Of a DNA stretch of 50,998 bases, positions 13,849-23,061 are shown in pieces. The DNA is from Rhodobacteraceae bacterium HLUCCA09 (lineage in GTDB: Bacteria; Pseudomonadota; Alphaproteobacteria; Rhodobacterales; Rhodobacteraceae). The stretch spans positions 1-50,998 of the forward strand of contig LJNT01000056.1 in the NCBI GenBank assembly GCA_001314685.1, written 5' to 3'. Numbering within the stretch: position 1 is the stretch's first letter; each line of letters starts with the position of its first letter. A program made the translations under genes and the position numbers. Under the pieces are notes generated by a model. It saw nothing but the letters and a program-made list of their open reading frames with translations, made no database searches and was not told where the DNA came from.

Positions 13849-16257
13849 ATGAAGTTCACCCTTGGCTGGCTGAAGGAGCACCTCGAGACGGAGGCGACGC
13901 TGGAGGACATTCTCCACGCGCTGACCGATCTCGGCCTCGAGGTGGAGGGCGTCGAAAACCCTGCCGCGCGGCTCGCCGACTTCACCCTCGGCCATGTGCT
14001 GGCGGCCGAGCCGCACCCCGACGCCGACCGCCTGCGCGTCTGCCGGGTGGCGACCGGCGAGGGCGAGAAGCAGATCATCTGCGGCGCGCCCAACGCGCGC
14101 GAAGGGATTACCGTGGTCGTGGCCAGGCCCGGCGTCTACGTGCCCGGCATCGACACGACCATCGGCGTCGGCAAGATCCGCGGCGTCGAGAGCCACGGCA
14201 TGATGGCCTCGGAGCGCGAGCTGGAGCTGTCAGACGAGCATACGGGCATCATCGAGCTGCCTTCGGGCGAGGTCGGCCAGCGGTTCGTCGACTGGCTGGC
14301 CGAGAACGACCCCGCCCGCGTCGACCCGGTAATCGAGATCGCCATCACGCCGAACCGGGCCGACGCGCTGGGCGTCTTCGGCATCGCGCGCGACCTCGCG
14401 GCGCGCGGCCTCGGCCGGCTGAAGGGCGCGTCTGTGGGGCCGGTGGCGGGCACCTTTCCCTGCCCCATCGGCGTGACGATCGACGACGACACGCGAGAGC
14501 AGGCGCCCGTGTTCTACGGCCGGGTGATCCGCGGCGTGCGGAACGGGCCCTCGCCCGAATGGCTGCAGGCGCGGCTGCGCGCCATCGGGCTGCGCCCCAT
14601 ATCGGCGCTGGTCGACGTGACCAACTTCTTCACCTTCGATCGCAACCGGCCGTTGCACGTCTTCGACGCCGACAAGGTGACCGGTGACCTGCGGCTGCAC
14701 CGGGCAGAGGGGGGCGAGCGGCTGACCGGCCTCGACGAGAAGGACTACACCTTCGAACCGGGCATGACGATCATCTCCGACGACGCCGGCCCCGAGAGCA
14801 TCGCCGGCGTCATGGGCGGGCTGGCGACGGGATGCACCGAGGAGACGGTGAACGTCTTCGTCGAGGCCGCCTATTTCGACCCGGTTCGCACCGCCCATAC
14901 GGGCCGCGCGCTCAAGATCAACTCCGACGCGCGCTACCGCTTCGAGCGCGGCATAGACCCGGCCTGGACGCCCCACGGGCTTGAGGCCGCGACGCGGATG
15001 ATCTTGGAGCTCTGCGGCGGCGAGGCGTCGGACGTGGTCGTCGCGGGCGAGATCCCCGACCAGTCTCGCGCCTACCGGTTCGAGCCGGCCCGCGTCGAGA
15101 AGCTCGTCGGCATGGCGATCCCCGAGGCGGAGCAGCGGGCGACGCTCGAGGCTCTGGGCTTCTGCCTCGAGGGCGAGGGCGCGCATGTCATGGCGCATGT
15201 GCCCCCGTGGCGGCCCGACGTGACGGGCGAGGCCGATCTCGTCGAGGAGGTCGCGCGCATCGCCTCGCTGACGAAGCTCGAGGGCGCGCCGATGCGCCGG
15301 CCCCGGCCCGGCGTGCCCAAGCCCGTGCTGACGCCCATGCAGCGGCGCGAATCGGTCGCCCGGCGCACCTGCGCCACGCTCGGTCTGAACGAGTGCGTGA
15401 CCTATTCCTTCATCGAGGCCGCCGCCGCCGCGCTGTTCGACGGCGGCGACGAGGCGACGCGGCTGGAAAACCCGATCAGCTCCGAGATGAGCCACATGCG
15501 CCCCTCGCTGCTGCCGGGCCTGCTGCAGGCGGCGGCCCGCAACCAGGCGCGCGGCTTCGCCGATCTCGGCCTGTTCGAGGTGGGCGCGGCCTTCCACGGC
15601 GGCGAGCCGGAGGAGCAGCACACCCTCGTCACCGGCATTCGCGTGGGCCACGCCGGGCCCCGGGATGTGCACGGCACGCGCCGCGCGGTCGACCTGTTCG
15701 ACGCCAAGGCCGATGCCGAGGCGGTGCTGTCGGCCATCGGTGCGCCGGCGAGGGTGCAGATCCGGCGGGGCGGCGAGGCGTGGTGGCACCCCGGCCGGCA
15801 CGGGGTGATCGGCCTCGGCCCCAGTACCGTGCTCGGCGTCTTCGGCGAGCTGCACCCCAGGGTTCTTGCCGCGCTCGACGTGAAGGGGCCGGCGGTGGGC
15901 TTTGTCGTGCGGCTCGAGGCGGTGCCGTTCCCGCGCGCGAAGGGCACAGGGCGCGGCGCGCTCGACGTGGCCGACCTGCAGGCGGTGGAGCGCGATTTCG
16001 CCTTCGTGGTCGGCGTCGATGTGCCGGCGGCCGACGTGGTGGCCGCCGCGCAGGGCGCCGACAAGGTGCTGATCGACGAGGTGCGCGTGTTCGACGAGTT
16101 CGTGGGCGGCAGCCTCGGCGAAGGGCGCAAGAGCCTGGCCATCACCGTGCGGCTGCAGCCGCGCGACAAGACGCTGACCGACGACGAGATCGACGCGGTC
16201 GGAAAGGCGGTGGTCGACAAGGTGACGGCGGCGACGGGCGGCACCTTGCGGGGCTGA
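13849..16257 (+). CDS. pheT: Phenylalanyl-tRNA synthetase beta subunit
   Basis: An 802-residue beta subunit. Domains in order: an N-terminal EMAP-like tRNA-binding OB domain (about 40-150, with VCRVATGEGEKQIICGAPNAR), the B3/B4 editing domain (about 210-380, containing ALVDVTNFFTFDRNRPLHVF), the B5 DNA-binding-like domain (about 400-475), a catalytically inactive class II core (about 490-690, with NPISSEMSHMRPSLLPGLL) and the C-terminal FDX-ACB anticodon-binding domain (about 705-800, ending LTDDEIDAVGKAVVDKVTAA). The length is normal. GAGGGAGCGCGAGG precedes the ATG. It is separated from pheS, which is unusual compared with the tight pheST operon of many bacteria. Confidence 0.97.
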   Translation: MKFTLGWLKEHLETEATLEDILHALTDLGLEVEGVENPAARLADFTLGHVLAAEPHPDADRLRVCRVATGEGEKQIICGAPNAREGITVVVARPGVYVPGIDTTIGVGKIRGVESHGMMASERELELSDEHTGIIELPSGEVGQRFVDWLAENDPARVDPVIEIAITPNRADALGVFGIARDLAARGLGRLKGASVGPVAGTFPCPIGVTIDDDTREQAPVFYGRVIRGVRNGPSPEWLQARLRAIGLRPISALVDVTNFFTFDRNRPLHVFDADKVTGDLRLHRAEGGERLTGLDEKDYTFEPGMTIISDDAGPESIAGVMGGLATGCTEETVNVFVEAAYFDPVRTAHTGRALKINSDARYRFERGIDPAWTPHGLEAATRMILELCGGEASDVVVAGEIPDQSRAYRFEPARVEKLVGMAIPEAEQRATLEALGFCLEGEGAHVMAHVPPWRPDVTGEADLVEEVARIASLTKLEGAPMRRPRPGVPKPVLTPMQRRESVARRTCATLGLNECVTYSFIEAAAAALFDGGDEATRLENPISSEMSHMRPSLLPGLLQAAARNQARGFADLGLFEVGAAFHGGEPEEQHTLVTGIRVGHAGPRDVHGTRRAVDLFDAKADAEAVLSAIGAPARVQIRRGGEAWWHPGRHGVIGLGPSTVLGVFGELHPRVLAALDVKGPAVGFVVRLEAVPFPRAKGTGRGALDVADLQAVERDFAFVVGVDVPAADVVAAAQGADKVLIDEVRVFDEFVGGSLGEGRKSLAITVRLQPRDKTLTDDEIDAVGKAVVDKVTAATGGTLRG

Positions 16258-16423
16258 CGCAAGGGCCGGCCCCGGCGGCGACTCGCTGTCGAGACACGGG
16301 GTCGCGGGTTCCTCGCCATCGGCAGTTTCTTGCCGGTCGCCTTTGACGTGAGCGTAGCGGGACCGATACCGGTAGCAGGACGCCCGTGCATACCCGCGGG
16401 CGCCCCAACAGAGAGGAAACCGC

Positions 16424-16924
16424 ATGGAACGTCGTCACGCGCTGAAGCTCATGGGCGCCACCGGTGCGCTGGCCGCGCTCGGGGCCTGCGCCCGCCCGAC
16501 CGGGCCCGGAACGATCGTCGACATCGCGTCGTCGAATCCCGATTTCTCGACCCTGACCGCCGCGCTGCAGGCCGCTGGCCTCGTGGACACGCTGAACGGC
16601 GCCGGCCCCTTCACCGTCTTCGCGCCCACCGACGCGGCCTTCGCCGCGCTGCCCGCGGGCACGGTCGAGAGCCTGCTGCTGCCGGAGAACCGTGCGCAGC
16701 TGCAGAACATCCTGACCTACCACGTCGTGCCGGGCGCCATCACCTCCGACCAGATCCTCGACCGGCGCGTGACGGTCGAGACGGTGCAGGGCGGTACCCT
16801 CACCGTGAACGGCCAGGTCGGAAAGGTCGGCGACGTGCGGGTGAACGACGCCAACGTCATCCTCCCCGACATCATCGCGTCGAACGGCGTGATCCACGCC
16901 ATTGACGGCGTGCTGCTGCCGTGA
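16424..16924 (+). CDS. Fasciclin (FAS1) domain lipoprotein
   Basis: A 166-residue exported protein with a single FAS1 domain (about residues 30-165). The conserved H1 box FTVFAPTDAAFAALP and H2-like end VIHAIDGVLLP are present, as is the YHVVPG motif before H2. FAS1 domains mediate adhesion or ligand binding in the envelope. The N-terminus MERRHALKLMGATGALAALGAC combines a twin-arginine-like RR-x-x-LK pattern with a lipobox at Cys22, so it is probably a Tat-exported lipoprotein. GAGAGGAAA precedes the ATG. No operon partner is evident. Confidence 0.88.
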   Translation: MERRHALKLMGATGALAALGACARPTGPGTIVDIASSNPDFSTLTAALQAAGLVDTLNGAGPFTVFAPTDAAFAALPAGTVESLLLPENRAQLQNILTYHVVPGAITSDQILDRRVTVETVQGGTLTVNGQVGKVGDVRVNDANVILPDIIASNGVIHAIDGVLLP

Positions 16925-17049
16925 GCCACGGGCGGCCGAGCCGCGCGCGATGCGTGGCCCGGCCGCACCGGTCCTTCCGTTGCTGGTGGCGCCCGCTGGG
17001 CCGCGCCGCCGCCGTGCGCTAGGGCTCGCCCGGCGAGAGGGGGTCGCCC

Positions 17050-17460
17050 ATGCCGAGCAACATCCGCACCATCCTCTGCCCGGTGAACCTGCGCCATGCG
17101 GCCCTCGACACGCGGGCCTACGAGATCGCGCTTCACCAGGCGCAGATTTATTCGTCCTTCCTGAACGTCGTCACGGTCGCGCCCGAGATCGAGCGCAACC
17201 TCAACATCTATGATTCCAAGAAGTATTGGGGCGAGAAGCTGCAGGAGTTCCTGACGGCCTTCCCGCCCGGCGACGTTGCGCACAAGGCAGAGGTGCTGAC
17301 CGGCGCGGTGCATCGCGCCATCGTCCGCTACGCGACCGATATCGAGGCCGACCTGATCGTGATGGAATCGGCCAATCCTCGGGTGCGCGACTACCTGCTC
17401 GGCACGACGGCGAGCCACGTCGTCACCCACGCGCTCTGCTCGGTCTACGTGGTGCGCTGA
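17050..17460 (+). CDS. Universal stress protein (UspA family)
   Basis: A 136-residue single Usp domain of the nucleotide-binding alpha/beta type. The start SNIRTILCPVNL is the usual first strand with Asp replaced by Asn, ADLIVMES is the third strand, and LGTTASHVVTHALCSVYVVR ends the fold. The ATP-binding Gly-x2-Gly-x9-Gly-Ser/Thr signature is degenerate (LGTTAS), so ATP binding is uncertain. Usp proteins are usually induced by starvation or stress, but the molecular role varies. The gene is monocistronic in appearance. Region 17461-17716 downstream shows no clear terminator. Confidence 0.88.
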   Translation: MPSNIRTILCPVNLRHAALDTRAYEIALHQAQIYSSFLNVVTVAPEIERNLNIYDSKKYWGEKLQEFLTAFPPGDVAHKAEVLTGAVHRAIVRYATDIEADLIVMESANPRVRDYLLGTTASHVVTHALCSVYVVR

Positions 17461-17716
17461 GGGCGCGCGGGGCCTCGAACGCGGCCGAAGGGTGCGATGC
17501 CGCCGAGCCCGGGTCGCAAAGGCGCTGGCCGGGGGGCGCCAGACACTCCACTCCACAGGGGAGGGCACATCGGTGATCTCTCGCGCGTGACGTGCGGTGT
17601 GGGCACCGTGCGCCGAACGAGCGATGCCCTCGCGGCATCCTCGTCCACCCGCTCGCCCGCCCGCCTCGGGCGCCGAGCTTATGCCCCGCCTGGGGTTTTC
17701 GGGCTGCCGCTGCCCG

Positions 17717-18295
17717 TCACCCCAGGTCGCGCGACGGGATGACGGGGAAGAACGCCCCGCCCGACCACAGGCCGAACCAGCTCTCGCCGTCGACCTTGTG
17801 GTGGGCGCCCGCCTCGACCAGCCGGTAGAACGTCTTGCGGTCGATCAGGGCCTCGAGTTCGGCGCGCACGAGCACATAGGGGCGCGGCTCGCCCGTCTCG
17901 GGGGCGCGCTCCACCCGGACGGGGCGCTCGGGGCCGGCGGTCACCGAATCGCCCACGTTGGTGCGAAAGGTGACGGCCTGCGCGCGTCCCTCCCCGTCGA
18001 TGTCGGCGTCGACCGCCACGAAAGGGGCGTCTTCCACCCGAATCCCCACCTTCTCGACCGGCGTGACGAGAAAATACTTCGCCCCTTCCTTGCGCAGGAT
18101 CGTCGAGAAAAGCCGCACGAGGCCGGGCCGCCCGATCGGCGTGCCGTCGTGAAACCATGTCCCGTCGGCGCGGATTTCCATGTCCAAGTCCCCGCAATCG
18201 GGGGGATTCCACAGGTGGACGGGTGGCAGGCCGCCGGCTTTCGCGGCGGCGGCGGCGGCGGCGGCGATCCCCTCGGCATCGGTCTTCACGGTCAT
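17717..18295 (-). CDS. DUF1285-family protein
   Basis: A 192-residue cytoplasmic protein of family DUF1285. Marks are PPVHLWNPPDCGDLDMEIRADGTW, GRPGLVRLFSTILRKEG, YFLVTPVEKVGI and SWFGLWSGGAFFPVIPS near the end. The family has no established biochemical role. The N-terminus contains a run of eight Ala encoded by a GCG-type trinucleotide tract (about 18243-18266) that could be unstable in length. The start at 18295 is just inside the divergent promoter region. It is head-to-head with the moxR operon and separated from it by 82 bases containing a palindrome, so shared regulation is likely. Confidence 0.88.
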   Translation of the reverse strand: MTVKTDAEGIAAAAAAAAKAGGLPPVHLWNPPDCGDLDMEIRADGTWFHDGTPIGRPGLVRLFSTILRKEGAKYFLVTPVEKVGIRVEDAPFVAVDADIDGEGRAQAVTFRTNVGDSVTAGPERPVRVERAPETGEPRPYVLVRAELEALIDRKTFYRLVEAGAHHKVDGESWFGLWSGGAFFPVIPSRDLG

Positions 18296-18335
18296 GTGTC
18301 GCCTCGCGGGTTTTTGCCATTTTACCCTTCTGGGA

Positions 18336-18356
18336 TACGTTCTGCGAGAGAACGTA
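18336..18356. promoter_or_regulatory. Palindromic operator candidate in the DUF1285/moxR divergent promoter region
   Basis: TACGTTCT and AGAACGTA are perfect arms around GCGAG, extended by GGGA/TCCC with a one-base bulge. Nearby is a strong -10-like TAAAAT reading toward DUF1285 and a TTGCCA-N16-TACGTT reading toward moxR, whose -10 lies inside the palindrome. A protein bound here could control both directions. Confidence 0.5.
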
Positions 18357-18377
18357 ATCCCGCCGGAGCCAGCGCCC

Positions 18378-19375
<998 letters not shown>

Positions 19376-19379
<4 letters not shown>

Positions 19380-20284
19380 GCCCGCCCCTGCCCACCGAGG
19401 GCGACTTCGACCAGGCCGGCCCGCAGCTGCGCACACGGGCCGAGGGGCTCGCCGCCGTCCTGCCGCCGCTGCTCGCGGATGCCGAGCACCTCGCCTCGAC
19501 CGTCATGTTCGGCGCCCACGGCCGCCGCCGCTCGGGCGTGGGCGACGAGTTCTGGCAGTATCGCCACATGACCACGACCGACGAGGCGCGCATGATCGAC
19601 TGGCGCCGCTCGGCCCGGTCGGACATGCATTTCGTGCGCGAGAGGGAGTGGCAGAGCGCGCAGTCGGTGGTGATCTGGGTCGACGGCTCGCGCTCGATGG
19701 CCTTTTCGGGCGACCGCAACCGCGCCACCAAGTCGGACCGCGCGCGCCTGCTGGCGCTGGCCATGTCGGTGCTGCTGGTGCGTGCGGGCGAGCGGGTGGG
19801 GCTGTCGAATCTCGGCCAGCCGCCCCGTTCGGGCGGCGTGCAGCTGGTGCGGATGGCCGAGGCGCTGACCGGCGATCTCGGCGACGACGATTACGGGATG
19901 CCGCAGACGCCGGGCCTGCCGCAGCATGCCCGCGCGCTTTTCGTCTCCGACTTCATGGGCGACATGGAGGGCGTCGAGGCGGCGCTCGCCAAGGCCGCCG
20001 ACCGCGGCGTGCGCGGCGCGCTCCTGCAGGTGCTCGACCCGGTGGAGGAGAGCTTTCCCTTCGACGGGCGCACCATCTTCGAGAGCATGGGCGGCACGAT
20101 CAGCCACGAGACGCTCAAGGCGGGCGACTTGCGCGACCGCTACCTGGAGCGGCTTGCCGAGCGGAAGGACAGGCTGGAGCACCTCTCGCGGGTCTCGGGC
20201 TGGCTCTACCATTGTCATCATACCAGCGACAGCGCGCAGGCTGCGCTGCTGTGGCTCTACGCGGCGCTGGAGCGCTCCCGCTGA
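19376..20284 (+). CDS. DUF58 domain protein with vWA-like fold
   Basis: A 302-residue protein of the DUF58 family, the usual partner of MoxR ATPases. It carries the family core GVGDEFWQYRHM and ARMIDWRRSARSD (about residues 54-83) and then a vWA-like metal-ion-dependent adhesion (MIDAS) motif D-x-S-x-S at 103-107 (VDGSRSMAFS). No membrane helix is seen, so it is probably cytoplasmic. The GTG start overlaps moxR (GTGA) and its stop overlaps the next ATG by one base, showing translational coupling. By family analogy it is a substrate or adaptor for the MoxR ATPase. Confidence 0.92.
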
Positions 20285-23061
20285 TGTGGACGATCGGCGC
20301 CCTGGGCTTTACCGCGCCCCTGCTTCTGCTCGGGCTGATCGCGCTGCCCGTTCTCTGGATCCTGCTGCGCGCGGTGCCGCCCGCGCCCATCCGCCGGCGC
20401 TTTCCGGGCGTGGCGCTGCTGCTGGGCCTCAGCGACGACGAGACGCAGACCGACCGCACGCCGTGGTGGCTGCTGCTGCTGCGCATGCTCGCGGCGGCGG
20501 CGGTCATCTTCGCCTTCGCCGGGCCAGTGCTGAACCCGCAGACCGATCGTGCCGGCTCGGGCCCCGTGCTGATCCTGGTCGACGCGACATGGGCCGACGC
20601 GCGCGACTGGCCGAACCGCCTCGACCGGATCGAGGGGCTCCTGGCCGATGCCGCCCGCACCGACCGGCCCGTGGCGCTGGTCGCCACGACCGATCTGCCG
20701 CCGGGCGACGTGCCGTTCCAGGCGCCCGGCGCGTGGGAGAGCCGTCTGCCCGGCTTTGCGCCCGAGCCGTGGGCGCCTGAGGCGGACGCGCTGACGGAAT
20801 GGGCCGAGGCGCTGGACGGCGGCTTTGAAACATGGTGGCTGTCCGACGGGCTGGCGCGCGAGGCGCGCGAGCCGGTGCTGGCCGCGCTGGAAGATCGCGG
20901 AGCGGTGACGGTCTTTGAAAGCCCCCGGCCCCTCTACGGCCTGCGGCCGGCCACCTTCGAGGATGGGCTGGTGCAGGTGACGGCGCTGCGCGCCCGCGCC
21001 GAGGGCGCCTCGGAGGTCACGATCTCGGCCATGGGCCTCGACCCCACCGGTACCGAGCGGCGGCTGGCGCAGGCCGACGCCGCCTTCCCGAACGGCGAGC
21101 GCGAGGCCGCGGCCGAGCTGTCGCTGCCGCCCGAATTGCGCAACCGCATCACCCGCTTCGAGGTCGACGGCGGCCGCTCCGCCGGGGCGATCACACTGAC
21201 CGACGATTCGTTGCGCCGCCGCGAGGTCGCGCTGATCGCCGGCCGCGACAATCGCGAGGGGCTGGAGCTGCTGTCGTCTCTGCATTACCTTGAACAGGCG
21301 CTCGAGCCGACGGCCGACCTGATCGACGGCGCGCTGGACGACATCCTGCTCGCCAACCCCGACGCGATCATCCTCGCCGACGTTGCCGCCGTCTCGGCCG
21401 CCGAGCAGGAGGGCCTGCTGGACTGGGTCGAGACCGGTGGCCTGCTGGTGCGCTTCGCCGGCCCCCGCGTCGCCTCGTCCGACGTGAGCCGGGGCGAGCT
21501 CGACCCTCTGATGCCGGTCAGGCTGCGGCAGGGCGGCCGGTCGGTCGGCGGCGCGATGAGCTGGGGCGAGCCCAAGACGCTGGCCTCCTTCGAGGATGGC
21601 TCACCCTTTCACGGCCTCGACGTGCCCGAGGACGTGACGGTGCAGTCGCAGGTGATGGCCCAGCCCGACCCCGAGCTCGCAGAGCGCTCGATCGCCAAGC
21701 TGACCGACGGCACGCCGCTTGTGACGCGGCGGGGGATCGGCGAGGGGGAGGTCATCCTGTTCCACGTCACCGCCAACGCCGAATGGTCGTCGCTGCCGCT
21801 CTCGGGCCTTTTCGTGCAGATGCTCGAGCGGCTGGCGATCTCGACCCGCCCCGCGCAGCCCTCGGCCGACGACCTCGAAGGCACGGTGTGGGAGGCCTCG
21901 GCGGTGCTCGACGCCTTCGGCCGGGTGCAGGACGCGGGCACGCTGCCCGGTGTCGAGGGCACCCGCCTCGCCGAGGGCCGCCTCGGCCCCGACATGCCCC
22001 CCGGCCTCTACGAAGGCGAAGACAGGAGCGTTGCCGTGAACGTGCTAGGCCCCGATGCCACCCTCGCCCCCGCCGCGTGGCCCGCGCGCATCCCCGTCGA
22101 GGGGCTCGACGTCGCCCGCGAGACGGTGCTGAAGGGCTATGTGCTCGCCCTCGCGCTGGCGCTGCTGGCGGCCGACATCGTGGCCTCGCTGTTCCTCTCC
22201 GGGCGGCTGCGCGGCATGCGGGCGGGCGGCACCGCCGCGGTGCTGGCCGCCGCGCTGATCCTGCCCGGCGTGCCGGCCGACGCGCAGGACGCGCAGTCGG
22301 AGGAGGAGCGTTTCGCCCTGCAGGTCACCAACGAGGTGGTGCTCGCCCACGTCATCACCGGCGATGCGCAGATCGACCGGGTGGCGCTCGCGGGGCTGCA
22401 CGGCCTGTCGGAGACCTTGTTCCGCCGCACCTCGATCGAGCCGGCAGACCCCATCGGCGTGAACCTCGAGACCGACGAACTCGCCTTCTTTCCGTTCCTT
22501 TACTGGCCGATCTCCAGCGATCAGCCGATCCCCTCCGACGAGGCGTATGCGAGGCTCAACGAATACCTGCGCACCGGCGGCATGATCCTGTTCGACACGC
22601 GCGACGCCGATATCGGCGGCTTCGGCGCCGAAACGCCCGAGGGCCGCAAGCTGCAGCAGCTCGCCCGCCCGCTCGACGTGCCGCCGCTCGAGCCGGTGCC
22701 GCAGGATCACGTGCTGACGCGCACCTTCTACCTGTTGCAGGATTTTCCCGGCCGCCACACCAGCCGCGACGTCTGGGTAGAGGCCGCGCCGCCCGATGCC
22801 GAGCAGGTCGATGGGATGCCTTTCCGAAACCTCAACGACAACGTGACGCCAGTGGTGATCGGCGGCAACGACTGGGCCACCGCCTGGGCCGTCGACGAGG
22901 GTGGGCAGGCGATGTTCCCCGTGGGCCGGGGCTATGCCGGCGAGCGCCAGCGCGAGATCGCCTACCGCTTCGGCGTCAACCTGATCATGCACGTGCTGAC
23001 CGGCAACTATAAGTCCGACCAGGTGCACGTGCCCGCACTCCTCGAACGACTGGGACAATGA
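20284..23061 (+). CDS. Large membrane protein: BatA-type N-terminus plus C-terminal DUF4159
   Basis: A 925-residue protein. The N-terminus has two helices flanking an aerotolerance (BatA)-type segment (about 8-28 and 61-82). A vWA-like region follows in which the metal site is degenerate (D100-A-T-W-A instead of D-x-S-x-S). The middle (about 330-520) looks like a class I amidotransferase-type fold (DAIILADVAAVSAAEQEGLLDWVETG-like region, EGEVILFHVTANAEWS) without a clear Cys nucleophile. Two more helices lie at about 619-668. DUF4159 occupies about 675-920 (FFPFLYWPISSDQP, GGMILFDTRDAD, FGVNLIMHVLTGNYKSDQVH). Function unknown. Overlaps its neighbours at both ends. Confidence 0.92.
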   Translation: MWTIGALGFTAPLLLLGLIALPVLWILLRAVPPAPIRRRFPGVALLLGLSDDETQTDRTPWWLLLLRMLAAAAVIFAFAGPVLNPQTDRAGSGPVLILVDATWADARDWPNRLDRIEGLLADAARTDRPVALVATTDLPPGDVPFQAPGAWESRLPGFAPEPWAPEADALTEWAEALDGGFETWWLSDGLAREAREPVLAALEDRGAVTVFESPRPLYGLRPATFEDGLVQVTALRARAEGASEVTISAMGLDPTGTERRLAQADAAFPNGEREAAAELSLPPELRNRITRFEVDGGRSAGAITLTDDSLRRREVALIAGRDNREGLELLSSLHYLEQALEPTADLIDGALDDILLANPDAIILADVAAVSAAEQEGLLDWVETGGLLVRFAGPRVASSDVSRGELDPLMPVRLRQGGRSVGGAMSWGEPKTLASFEDGSPFHGLDVPEDVTVQSQVMAQPDPELAERSIAKLTDGTPLVTRRGIGEGEVILFHVTANAEWSSLPLSGLFVQMLERLAISTRPAQPSADDLEGTVWEASAVLDAFGRVQDAGTLPGVEGTRLAEGRLGPDMPPGLYEGEDRSVAVNVLGPDATLAPAAWPARIPVEGLDVARETVLKGYVLALALALLAADIVASLFLSGRLRGMRAGGTAAVLAAALILPGVPADAQDAQSEEERFALQVTNEVVLAHVITGDAQIDRVALAGLHGLSETLFRRTSIEPADPIGVNLETDELAFFPFLYWPISSDQPIPSDEAYARLNEYLRTGGMILFDTRDADIGGFGAETPEGRKLQQLARPLDVPPLEPVPQDHVLTRTFYLLQDFPGRHTSRDVWVEAAPPDAEQVDGMPFRNLNDNVTPVVIGGNDWATAWAVDEGGQAMFPVGRGYAGERQREIAYRFGVNLIMHVLTGNYKSDQVHVPALLERLGQ

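Noticed and set aside
14230-16425. A 731-residue minus-strand ORF opposite pheT
   Set aside because: It mirrors the codon structure of pheT and has no recognisable domain; pheT itself is certain.
18336-18356. The palindrome as an SOS (LexA) box
   Set aside because: The alphaproteobacterial LexA site is a direct repeat GTTC-N7-GTTC. Here the second half is GAAC, giving a palindrome, and the genes are not SOS genes.
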